Assembly: GCA_017651225.1 (NCBI GenBank)
Contig: JAGCDF010000058.1
Location: forward strand, 1 to 49,059
Reading direction: 5' to 3'
Source of the DNA: Bacteroidales bacterium
GTDB lineage: Bacteria; Bacteroidota; Bacteroidia; Bacteroidales; UBA932
DNA: 49,059 nt
Position 1 is the stretch's first letter. The number at the start of each line of letters is the position of its first letter. Below the pieces are notes generated by a model. It searched no databases. It had not been told where the DNA came from and saw only the letters and a list, made by a program, of their open reading frames with translations. The position numbers were made by a program, and so were the translations under genes. This document shows, piece after piece, positions 33,798-39,886 of the stretch.

Positions 33798-33801
33798 CTG
33801 A

Positions 33802-33942
33802 CAGCAACGCGGGCTTCAATCAATCAACAGCGGTCTTGGCGAACTGCCCGAGGGCGAGATGAAGAACTTCGTTCGAGATGACCTGAAAGATGAGCTGATC
33901 TCCTTTCTGACTATGTTTAAGGCGTTTCCTTCTTTCGCTTAA
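33802..33942 (+). pseudogene. Possible C-terminal gene fragment
   Basis: An open stretch of 46 codons without a plausible start for its full length (an internal ATG is at 33859). It ends LKDELISFLTMFKAFPSFA. The composition is protein-like (amphipathic helix), unlike the noncoding sequence around it, which suggests the tail of a deleted gene. No family is recognised. Confidence 0.3.
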
Positions 33943-33974
33943 AAACATCTTGCCTTGATGCGGTCGCAATTGTG

Positions 33975-34009
33975 AACCCGCGCGTTTGATGGCTCAAGTA
34001 CGTACGGGA
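33975..34009 (+). repeat. 35-bp dispersed repeat, copy A
   Basis: It starts AACCCGCGCGTTTGAT and matches 38275-38309 at 29 of 35 positions without gaps. It overlaps the left arm of the hairpin at 34006. Its nature is unknown. Confidence 0.5.
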
Positions 34010-34042
34010 GACTCTGGCGGACATGCTCCGACAGAGTCTCCC
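34006..34042. other. Long perfect hairpin between the two convergent modules
   Basis: GGGAGACTCTG (34006-34016) pairs with CAGAGTCTCCC (34032-34042). After a single mismatch CGGA pairs with TCCG around a 5-base loop. It is very stable on either strand, but no T-run follows, so it may be an RNA-stabilising or protein-binding element. The surrounding 33943-34130 shows no coding capacity. Confidence 0.6.
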
Positions 34043-34130
34043 AGCGAAGGACCCCATCGACCTATAGGCCACGGCCACGGGGCGTGGAGAGCGGCGCCGG
34101 GATGTAGGAGGGATGCGGGTGGGTAGAACG

Positions 34131-34174
34131 GAAGAGACCACCGGCGGGGAGGCGGGTGGTCTCTTGCGGTTTTG
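34131..34174 (+). terminator. Terminator between convergent surface-protein genes
   Basis: AAGAGACCACC (34132-34142) and GGTGGTCTCTT (34155-34165) form a perfect 11-bp stem, followed by GCGGTTTTG. It probably ends transcripts from the rightward module and may also stop leftward ones. Confidence 0.7.
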
Positions 34175-34196
34175 TCCGGACTGATGGGGATTGGGA

Positions 34197-35876
34197 CTAT
34201 TTGTGGGTCAGGGTCCAGGTGTAAGTATAGTCGGTGGAGTAGTGGGAGGTGTCATAGACTGAGTTGAAGTGTGTGAACGACGCAAGAGCCGGGTTGTCTC
34301 TTTCTGCATCTGCAAGCAAATGTCCGTCGATTGTAATTACTCCACAGGATGTTCCGTGACCTAAATCTATTCCTTCGCCGATGCTTTTTGACCCCGTTGC
34401 AGTGACGCTCCTGGCGCCTTCTGTGATAGTCACGGCGCCGCAATGGCTCGAGCCCCCATCGGCAGCTCCGCTGCCAATGCCAGCAGAGCAAAACCCTCCC
34501 ACAGCTACGACTGTGCCGCCGCTGATGGTGATATCTCCGCACTGACTAATAAACGAACTTCCACCAGCACCAAGTCCGCTTCCGATACCTGCTGCATGAC
34601 TGCCGCCATAGGCATAGATGGTGCCGCCCGTAATCTCAATGTTACCACATTTAGTGTTATTTGAGGCGCCGATACCCGCACCAAAGATTTCGTCACTACT
34701 ATCTGGCTTACATCTGGCTGTGAGCGTTCCCTCGCCGCCGATGGTGAGCGTTGTGCCGGTTGATCCTGCACGAATTCCAGCGAACGATTTATTGCCGCTT
34801 GTCACACTGTTCGTCGTACCGGCGGCTAGGGTAATGGTGGCGGAGCCAAGACAACTCAGGCCAGCGGAAAAATGCGTCGGGGTAATGGTTACACCTGCAA
34901 AGGTTACATGCGCGTTGTCGCCTATTCTTAATATTACTGTACTGGTTTGTGTGCCGTAGAGCCAATAGCCGTCCGTTATCGTGTAATAAGTGCCTGTCAA
35001 CTCCGAAACATCCAGCGCCGGATACATCGTCAGCCTCACGGGGTACATGTTGTTGCTCTCGAGGGCCTTGCCGGAGACCAGCTTGATGAAGTGGTTCGGA
35101 GTGGCAGCGTTGTCAGTGGCAATGAAGGTTAGTGTCTCGGTGTTGGCTACAGGGAGCATGGCCACGTAGATGGGGCCGGCAGCAGCCGCGCGGGAGACGG
35201 TATAGGTATTGGTCCCGTCGGTAACCTTGAGGCCCGTAACCGTATAGGTAATATTGTCTCCGCCTGAGTTCTTGACAGTAAACTCACCGATGGCCAGCTG
35301 GTTGGAGAGCAGTGCGCTGGCGGGAAGTTCCAAGCCATTGAGTGCGCCGTCAAAGACCGCGAGGTCGTAGCTCCCGGCAAGAGTAGCCAGTGTGCCGTCC
35401 TGGGCACTGAGCTGGGTGAAATCAATGGTGTGGGCGTCGTCGATGGGGTCAGCCGGATCGATGGTGGTCAGGGCCATCGAGGCAGGATAGATATAGCGTA
35501 CAGTGCCGTCCTCTGCCGGGGTGTCGAGCGTTACCGTGATATCGGCTTTCTGGCCTTCTTCACGGATGTCGGTGGTGGTCAAGGCATTACTGACGGCCTT
35601 GGCTATTGCGCCGCCTTCCTGCTCGTAAATGACGGCAATCTGGTCACCTACGGCAAAGGTCTTGACGCCGGCAGCAGTGAGTGCCTTTGTGGTAGCATCC
35701 AGGCCTACCGAAGCGGTAAGGGTAACGGTTTTCCCGGTGGCGGGGACTTCCTCCGGGGTGTCCAGCTGCTCTTTGAGGCTGTTGCAGCTGATGGTGAGTG
35801 CGCCCGCAGCGAAGAGGGCGGCAATGCTCAGGAGTTTGTGAGTCTGTGTCATGGCTTTCTTCGTTTTGGGGTTCAT
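34197..35876 (-). CDS. Fimbrillin-like lipoprotein with Gly-rich beta-helix repeats
   Basis: A 559-residue surface lipoprotein. The lipobox is LTISC (Cys near 31 from the first ATG; an ATG 8 codons later is also possible). Residues about 45-285 are fimbrillin-like (VTLTASVGLDATTKALTAAG, VGDQIAVIYEQEGG). Residues about 310-520 are a right-handed beta-helix-like array of repeats such as GNIEITGGTIYAYGGSHAAG, GDITISGGTVVAVGG and GAVTITEGARSVTATG, each with AGIG.G turns. The start overlaps the stop of the small peptide gene as TAATG, so translation is coupled. Likely a surface adhesin (inference). Confidence 0.85.
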   Translation of the reverse strand: MNPKTKKAMTQTHKLLSIAALFAAGALTISCNSLKEQLDTPEEVPATGKTVTLTASVGLDATTKALTAAGVKTFAVGDQIAVIYEQEGGAIAKAVSNALTTTDIREEGQKADITVTLDTPAEDGTVRYIYPASMALTTIDPADPIDDAHTIDFTQLSAQDGTLATLAGSYDLAVFDGALNGLELPASALLSNQLAIGEFTVKNSGGDNITYTVTGLKVTDGTNTYTVSRAAAAGPIYVAMLPVANTETLTFIATDNAATPNHFIKLVSGKALESNNMYPVRLTMYPALDVSELTGTYYTITDGYWLYGTQTSTVILRIGDNAHVTFAGVTITPTHFSAGLSCLGSATITLAAGTTNSVTSGNKSFAGIRAGSTGTTLTIGGEGTLTARCKPDSSDEIFGAGIGASNNTKCGNIEITGGTIYAYGGSHAAGIGSGLGAGGSSFISQCGDITISGGTVVAVGGFCSAGIGSGAADGGSSHCGAVTITEGARSVTATGSKSIGEGIDLGHGTSCGVITIDGHLLADAERDNPALASFTHFNSVYDTSHYSTDYTYTWTLTHK

Positions 35877-36004
35877 TACCAGTCTTCTTCTGTGTTACGG
35901 TTGTAACTCTCGGTTCCGCCGCTGCCGCAGATGACGCCTTCCTGCACGACCTCGAAGACAAGCATGGAGGGTGCAAGGTATGTTTCTTTGTTCTTCTTTT
36001 CCAT
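35876..36004 (-). CDS. Small conserved peptide upstream of surface lipoprotein (copy 2)
   Basis: A 42-residue peptide: MEKKNKET, then YLAPSMLVFEVVQEGVIC, then GSGGTESYNRNTEEDW. The centre matches the peptide at 32279 (Y..P...VFE...EG(I/V)IC.SG). It has one Cys, an acidic-aromatic end and no signal peptide. Its TAA overlaps the ATG of the beta-helix lipoprotein gene by one base, so the pair is translationally coupled. A TAACTTTG box lies at 36035-36042. The arrangement could be a leader peptide, a chaperone or tag partner, or a secreted peptide precursor; the sequence does not decide. Confidence 0.7.
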   Translation of the reverse strand: MEKKNKETYLAPSMLVFEVVQEGVICGSGGTESYNRNTEEDW

Positions 36005-36034
36005 ATGGAGGTAAACACTACGCCTTTGTATGCA

Positions 36035-36042
36035 CAAAGTTA
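36035..36042 (-). promoter_or_regulatory. -7 box of the second peptide/lipoprotein module
   Basis: Minus-strand TAACTTTG, an exact match, 31 bases before the peptide ATG at 36004. Confidence 0.5.
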
Positions 36043-36104
36043 GCTATTTTTAGCAATTCTTCTAAAGTTGACTATGTTGGGGAAGACCTCATCGACAGTG
36101 AATC

Positions 36105-36142
36105 CCTGTCCATGGTATCTCTTTCCCTTCGGCCCATGATTC
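36105..36142 (-). pseudogene. Fragment of a metallophosphoesterase gene
   Basis: The plus-strand text CTGTCCATGGTATCTCTTTC, then CCTTCGGCCCATGATTCC, matches the intact gene at about 36725-36792 almost base for base, but with an internal deletion of about 32 bases and a broken frame. It directly abuts the left end of the first 201-bp repeat. It is a decayed remnant of a second copy. Confidence 0.55.
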
Positions 36143-36343
36143 CCGTTAATAGAGACGACAGGTGTCCAGCAAAATGCCATTCTGTGCGTTCTGTGTGGAT
36201 ACCTGTTGGCATTTTGGGTCGAAATGCGGCATTCTGAGGGGGAGGTGTACAATTCTACGGCGTCAGTGGCCGATTTGCTGGACACCTGTCTGCAGCGACA
36301 CCGTCCTTAGTTCGGAAGCGGTTTTACGCGCAGGCGGCTGGAG
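36143..36343. repeat. 201-bp repeat, copy 1, with 17-bp inverted repeats
   Basis: About 97% identical to 38390-38590 (6 differences, no gaps). It contains a 134-bp core bounded by GACAGGTGTCCAGCAAA (36157-36173) and its exact reverse complement (36274-36290). No transposase is encoded, so it may be a miniature non-autonomous element or a recombination site. The region 36344-36576 after it shows no gene. Confidence 0.85.
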
Positions 36344-36576
36344 GCTGCCAAAAATTTCTGGACGGCCAGGGTGTTGGAGCGTCAGGGCAGAATAACCAAC
36401 ATTTTGCGCAGAGGGGAAATACACCCCAGTCTTATATACTATTCCCCGAATTGATTATGAGGAGTTTCTGCTCGATGATGTTTTCCGTGACGGCACAGTC
36501 CCAAAACGCCATGGTTACTTAGAGGCCCGATTTTGACGGAATCTCAAATTTTATTAGTGGAAACATGTATGAAATC

Positions 36577-37338
36577 TCAAAGAGTAGTAGGCAGTTCCTT
36601 GAATTCCATAATGTCCAGCATGGAGAACAGGGTGTGGTCAACGACTCCGCTCCAGGAGCGATGAAAATGGCCATAGAACCACTTTTCGATGGGGTGCCCC
36701 TGCTCCTTTAGACAATTGAAAATCCTGTCCATGGTTTCTCTTTCCCTTTGAACATCGTCAATAAGAGTATCGTCCCACTCGGCCCATGACTCCAGTCCAA
36801 TGTGAGAATTGAGCTCGCAGAAGGATGGTGCCGTGTGGGTGATTACAGTGTCAATCTTCGTCGGAAGCGATTTGAGGACCGATTCGTCAAAGATGGGGGC
36901 TTCATCGGCCCAGTAAGAAGAGACGTCCTTGATGTGATATCTGGCGTTTTGTTTTTGACGTTGAGATCGGTCGATACTGGTAGCTCCTCCGATGCACAGA
37001 ATCTGGTGTCCATCGGCCGACAGTATGCTATAATCCGGTACCGTCCGCCAGCGTTTGTGGCGGATTCGCTCCTCTTGGAAATAGGCCGGATCATCGTGAT
37101 TCCCTCTAACGAATACTACCCAGTTGTTGGTATTCTGAAGACGTTTAGCTACTTTGTTGTATAATTGTTCATAGTAGCCAGGCTTATCGAACCCGAAGCC
37201 ACAGTCACCGGCGACGACAAGAAGTGTATCCGTGCAGCCGTACTGAATGCATAGCTTGAAAACCATCGCATTGAAGTCTCCGTGTATGTCGCCGCATACA
37301 ATAATTTGTTTTGCATCAGGGTAATCGAATAGTTTCAT
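36577..37338 (-). CDS. Calcineurin-like metallophosphoesterase
   Basis: A 253-residue cytosolic phosphoesterase with all canonical motifs in order: GDIHGD near 17, GDCGFG near 44, GNHD near 80, THTAP near 168 and GHFH near 225. It is close in size to small Bacteroidetes serine/threonine-phosphatase-like or nucleic-acid phosphodiesterase-like proteins; the substrate is unknown. It is divergent from the HTH gene, and the two promoters interlock. The pair lies between the two 201-bp direct repeats. GC content is lower than in the housekeeping regions. Confidence 0.9.
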   Translation of the reverse strand: MKLFDYPDAKQIIVCGDIHGDFNAMVFKLCIQYGCTDTLLVVAGDCGFGFDKPGYYEQLYNKVAKRLQNTNNWVVFVRGNHDDPAYFQEERIRHKRWRTVPDYSILSADGHQILCIGGATSIDRSQRQKQNARYHIKDVSSYWADEAPIFDESVLKSLPTKIDTVITHTAPSFCELNSHIGLESWAEWDDTLIDDVQRERETMDRIFNCLKEQGHPIEKWFYGHFHRSWSGVVDHTLFSMLDIMEFKELPTTL

Positions 37339-37353
37339 TGGGGCTCTGTTTTA

Positions 37354-37389
37354 TTTGCGAAGGTAATATTTAATTATTACTTTTGCAAA
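37354..37389. promoter_or_regulatory. Interlocked divergent promoters
   Basis: Plus strand: TTTG (37354-37357), 20 bases, TACTTTTG (37378-37385) for the HTH gene. Minus strand: TTTG (37389-37386), 20 bases, TACCTTCG (37365-37358) for the phosphoesterase gene. The upstream element of each lies next to the -7 box of the other, so the HTH protein could regulate both from one site (inference). Confidence 0.65.
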
Positions 37390-37402
37390 AAAGAGCGAAT
37401 AC

Positions 37403-38104
37403 ATGAACCAGATTTATTTTGAGGCAAAAGGGGAGGGGTTACTTGAAAGGCTTGGGATTAGCAAGAGCGAGTTTGCGCGCCGTATGGGGATTAGAAAGCA
37501 GAATGTAAAAGCCCTGTTCAAGACGAAGAATCTTGAAACCATCTATAAGGCCGCAACAGTACTTGGGGTCCCTTTCGAAATGCTGATTGGCTACGTTGAG
37601 GAGCCGGAATTGCTCGATTTTCCGCCAGAAGAAGATGATTTTGCCGATAATGTTGAGGATATTATTTCGGAAGATGATATTCCTACGGGGGATTCGGTAG
37701 AGGATAGGAGGAGGCGGTATGACCTCATTTTTCAATTCTATCAGGAATGGAAGCGTCGTAATCCCGAGCAGAAGAAATACAATATTGCGCTTAAAGAGGA
37801 TATAAACATACGGTCCATTTCTCTGGACGAAACAGCCGCCCAAGCGTCCCTGGCATATTTGTCTACCTTGGCGGTACTTCAGCTAGATGCAATACTGACA
37901 AATGCATGGCTCGTTAAAACGGTCCCTTCAAAAGCAAACAGCAAAAATCAGCGGTCATTCGAAAGTATGATAATTATGGAATATGTTTGCACGGGCGTAG
38001 GTAGAATAAAGATGACTGTTGGTGTAAGAAGAAGTGATCGAAAGAAGGTGCAATACTGCATTACAGCCATTGATGCCACTAAAATAAGACAGGAGGCCAA
38101 ATGA
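37403..38104 (+). CDS. XRE-type HTH protein with a conserved C-terminal domain
   Basis: A 233-residue protein. Residues about 10-62 form an XRE helix-turn-helix (LLERLGISKSEFARRMGIRK, then IYKAATVLGVPFEMLIGY). An acidic linker (about 66-100) follows. The C-terminal domain (about 105-230) has YDLIFQFYQEWKRRNPEQKK, INIRSISLDETAAQASLAYL, STLAVLQLDAILTNAW and KKVQYCITAID. I recall this domain in other Bacteroides proteins but know no function for it. An HTH fused to a conserved basic domain beside a phosphoesterase fits a regulator or toxin-antitoxin-like module. The base composition is AT-rich. Confidence 0.82.
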   Translation: MNQIYFEAKGEGLLERLGISKSEFARRMGIRKQNVKALFKTKNLETIYKAATVLGVPFEMLIGYVEEPELLDFPPEEDDFADNVEDIISEDDIPTGDSVEDRRRRYDLIFQFYQEWKRRNPEQKKYNIALKEDINIRSISLDETAAQASLAYLSTLAVLQLDAILTNAWLVKTVPSKANSKNQRSFESMIIMEYVCTGVGRIKMTVGVRRSDRKKVQYCITAIDATKIRQEAK

Positions 38105-38111
38105 CCTCCTG
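38090..38111 (+). terminator. Hairpin over the stop codon of the HTH gene
   Basis: CAGGAGG (38090-38096) and CCTCCTG (38105-38111) form a 7-bp stem enclosing the TGA at 38102. There is no T-run, so termination is uncertain. Confidence 0.35.
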
Positions 38112-38224
38112 CTAGATTTGCCCCAAGACTACGTGGTGGAATTACTTCAAGAGCGAGGGCCTCGCGGGCGGGGACTTTTGCACAACCCGATTACCCATCC
38201 GTATCACGTTTTACTGTCTCGATG

Positions 38225-38255
38225 CAAAGGTACAACTATTGTTTCTATTTGCAAG
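38225..38255 (-). promoter_or_regulatory. Orphan minus-strand promoter
   Basis: CTTG (38255-38252), 19 bases, TACCTTTG (38232-38225) on the minus strand. It points into 38224-38105, where I find no gene. It may drive a small RNA or be a remnant of a deleted gene. The gap 38105-38389 otherwise holds only the 35-bp repeat copy B. Confidence 0.45.
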
Positions 38256-38274
38256 TATCAATTGAAAAAAACTA

Positions 38275-38309
38275 AACCCGCACGTTTGATTGCTCAGGGA
38301 CGCACGGGG
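38275..38309 (+). repeat. 35-bp dispersed repeat, copy B
   Basis: It starts AACCCGCACGTTTGAT and matches 33975-34009 at 29 of 35 positions without gaps. Both copies lie in noncoding accessory sequence. Confidence 0.5.
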
Positions 38310-38389
38310 ATTCCATGGCAAGGATACGAACAATTCTTTAATCTGCGATATAATTTGAAAAGAGACGTCGGTCCCGACAGGCGACAAGA

Positions 38390-38590
38390 CCGTTAATAGA
38401 GACGACAGGTGTCCAGCAAAATGCCATTCTGTGCGTTCTGTGTGGATACCTGTCGGCATTTTGGGTCGAAATGCGGTAATCTGAGGGGGAGGTGTACAAT
38501 TCTACGGCGTCAGTGGCCGATTTGCTGGACACCTGTCTGCGGCGATACCGTCCTTAGTTCGGAGGCGGTTTTACGCGCAGGCGGCTGGAG
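38390..38590. repeat. 201-bp repeat, copy 2, with 17-bp inverted repeats
   Basis: Direct repeat of 36143-36343. The inverted pair GACAGGTGTCCAGCAAA is at 38404-38420 and its complement at 38521-38537. It bounds the phosphoesterase/HTH cassette on the right. Confidence 0.85.
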
Positions 38591-38630
38591 ATCAAAAATA
38601 CCGGCGTCCTCTCACCACCCTGAGGGGACG
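38591..38630 (-). terminator. Minus-strand hairpin near the island end
   Basis: CGTCCTCTCA (38605-38614) pairs with TGAGGGGACG (38621-38630) with one wobble and a 6-base loop. On the minus strand it is followed by CCGG and then TATTTTTG, so it may terminate a leftward RNA. Confidence 0.45.
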
Positions 38631-38655
38631 ATGTGCAAATAAGACCGTTAGTTTT

Positions 38656-38680
38656 CAGTTCGATTCCCTGTAGCACCACA
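38656..38680 (+). other. tRNA-3'-end-like fragment
   Basis: CAGTTCGATTC, 5 different bases, then AGCACCACA. It matches the T-arm, acceptor end and 3' flank of the nearby tRNA-Phe at 20 of 25 positions but lies in the opposite orientation. It has no complete tRNA around it. It may be an attachment-site remnant or a broken tRNA. Confidence 0.45.
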
Positions 38681-38734
38681 TATTCGGTGTGAAATACAGA
38701 ATCCTTAGGCAGAAAGTGGGAACAAAAGTGAGAA

Positions 38735-38767
38735 CGAAAAAGAAAGCCCGCTGATAATCAGCGGGTT
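38735..38767 (-). terminator. Terminator of tRNA-Phe
   Basis: On the minus strand, CCCGCTGA and TCAGCGGG form an 8-bp stem with a 3-base loop, followed by CTTTCTTTTTC. A classic intrinsic terminator directly after the tRNA. Confidence 0.8.
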
Positions 38768-38771
38768 CCTG

Positions 38772-38844
38772 TGGTGCTGGGAAGAATCGAACTGCCGACA
38801 CAAGGATCTTCAGTCCTTTGCTCTACCATCTGAGCTACAGCACC
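38772..38844 (-). tRNA. tRNA-Phe (anticodon GAA)
   Basis: 73 bases. Acceptor stem GGTGCTG/CAGCACC with discriminator A; D-arm GCTC..GAGC; anticodon arm AAGGA, loop CTGAAGA with anticodon GAA, TCCTT; T-loop TTCGATT. CCA is not encoded. The T-stem has one C-T mismatch (GGCAG with CTTCC), unusual but tolerable. Promoter and terminator are both present, so it appears functional. It marks the right edge of the accessory region. Confidence 0.92.
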
Positions 38845-38862
38845 AGTTGCGTTTTGGGATTG

Positions 38863-38894
38863 CAAATATAGGAACTGTTTGGGAAACCACCAAA
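38863..38894 (-). promoter_or_regulatory. Promoter of tRNA-Phe
   Basis: Minus-strand TTTG (38894-38891), exactly 20 bases, TATATTTG (38870-38863). A full consensus Bacteroidetes promoter, placing the RNA start about 13 bases before the mature tRNA end. Confidence 0.75.
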
Positions 38895-38926
38895 TTTAAT
38901 TTGCGATTTCACGCAGAAATATGCGA

Positions 38927-39886
38927 TTAAACGCGTCTCCCGGCGAGGATGACGCCCGCGAGGATCAGGGCGGAGCCCACGGCGCCGGCGGGCGTGAGGC
39001 GCTCGCCGAGCAGGAGCATCGCGGAGATCAGCGTGAAGACGGGGTTCAGATAGACGTAGTTGATGGCGGTGATGTTGCCGAGCCGGGCCGTCACCAGGTT
39101 CCAGGCCACGAAGCAGGCGAGGGAAGCGCACAGACCCAGGAAGAGCAGGTCTCCCCAGACCACCGGCAGCAGGAACAGCTCCAGCGGAGCGAATTCACGC
39201 CCGAGCAGGAAGGGGAGTATCGTCAACAGGCCGTAGAAGAACACCTTGCGCGTGGCGAAGAGCGCCCCGTACTCCTCGGTGATCTTGCCGATGAACAGGC
39301 TGTACAGCGCCCAGCAGAGGGCGGCGCCGAGGGCGAGCAGGTCGCCGCGCAGCGACACCTGGACGCGCTGGCCATCGAACATCATCAGGGCCATGCCGCC
39401 AAGGGCCAGCAGCGTGCCCAGCGCGAGCATCCATCCGGAGCCGATGCGCTCCATCGCATCGGCGAAGCGGTCGTGACGGATGCGCCGGTAGATCAAGGAG
39501 AAAAGTGCCGAAAAGAGCGGCGCGCTGCACACCAGGAACGACACGTTGCTCGCCTGGGTGTAGGCCAGCGCGTTGTTTTCCGTGAGGAAGTAAAACGAAC
39601 CGCCCGTCACGCCCAGGAAAGCGAAGAGGAGCTCGTCCTGCCAGGAGCGGGCGAGGAGGGCGGGAGATGCCCGATCAGGTCGGGCATGACGGGAAATGGA
39701 TCGGGCATGACGGGATGCGAGCGACAGCACCCAGATGCCGAGGTAGGCGATCGAGAAGCGGACAACAAAGATTTCCGCAGGATCCAGTCCTGCGGAAATC
39801 AAAGTCTTGGTGCTCACGAAAGTCAGGCCCCAGACGGCCACGACGACGAGCGCCAGCAGATGCCAGGGCAGCTTACTAGTACTCAT
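38927..39886 (-). CDS. EamA-family (DMT) transporter
   Basis: A 319-residue inner-membrane protein with about ten membrane segments in two EamA halves. It starts MSTSKLPWHLLALVVVAVWG and has AAINY/NPVF-type motifs (NITAINYVYLNPVFTLI) near the end. Family members export amino acids or other metabolites. Being last in the arginine/carbamoyl-phosphate operon, overlapping carB by 11 bases, it might export an arginine-pathway product (inference). A loop near residues 58-78 (SRHARSISRHARPDRASPAL) is encoded by a palindromic repeat at 39667-39711, an apparent in-frame insertion between membrane segments. Confidence 0.88.
   Translation of the reverse strand: MSTSKLPWHLLALVVVAVWGLTFVSTKTLISAGLDPAEIFVVRFSIAYLGIWVLSLASRHARSISRHARPDRASPALLARSWQDELLFAFLGVTGGSFYFLTENNALAYTQASNVSFLVCSAPLFSALFSLIYRRIRHDRFADAMERIGSGWMLALGTLLALGGMALMMFDGQRVQVSLRGDLLALGAALCWALYSLFIGKITEEYGALFATRKVFFYGLLTILPFLLGREFAPLELFLLPVVWGDLLFLGLCASLACFVAWNLVTARLGNITAINYVYLNPVFTLISAMLLLGERLTPAGAVGSALILAGVILAGRRV
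39667..39711 (+). repeat. Small palindromic repeat inside the EamA gene
   Basis: ATGCCCGA, a 5-base loop TCAGG, TCGGGCAT, then GAC (39667-39690), followed by a second half-copy TCGGGCATGAC (39701-39711). It has the same design as the element in gcvPB. Read on the gene strand it gives the Arg/His/Ser-rich loop. Confidence 0.65.

Noticed and set aside
33580..34196. Diversity-generating retroelement: lectin-type C-terminus as variable region with a template repeat downstream
   Set aside because: No reverse transcriptase or accessory gene is in the window, and I find no near-copy of the 3' end of the gene in the spacer.
25200..38770. Integrated prophage or conjugative element
   Set aside because: No integrase, transfer, capsid or replication gene is present; the accessory look comes from repeats, fragments and composition only.
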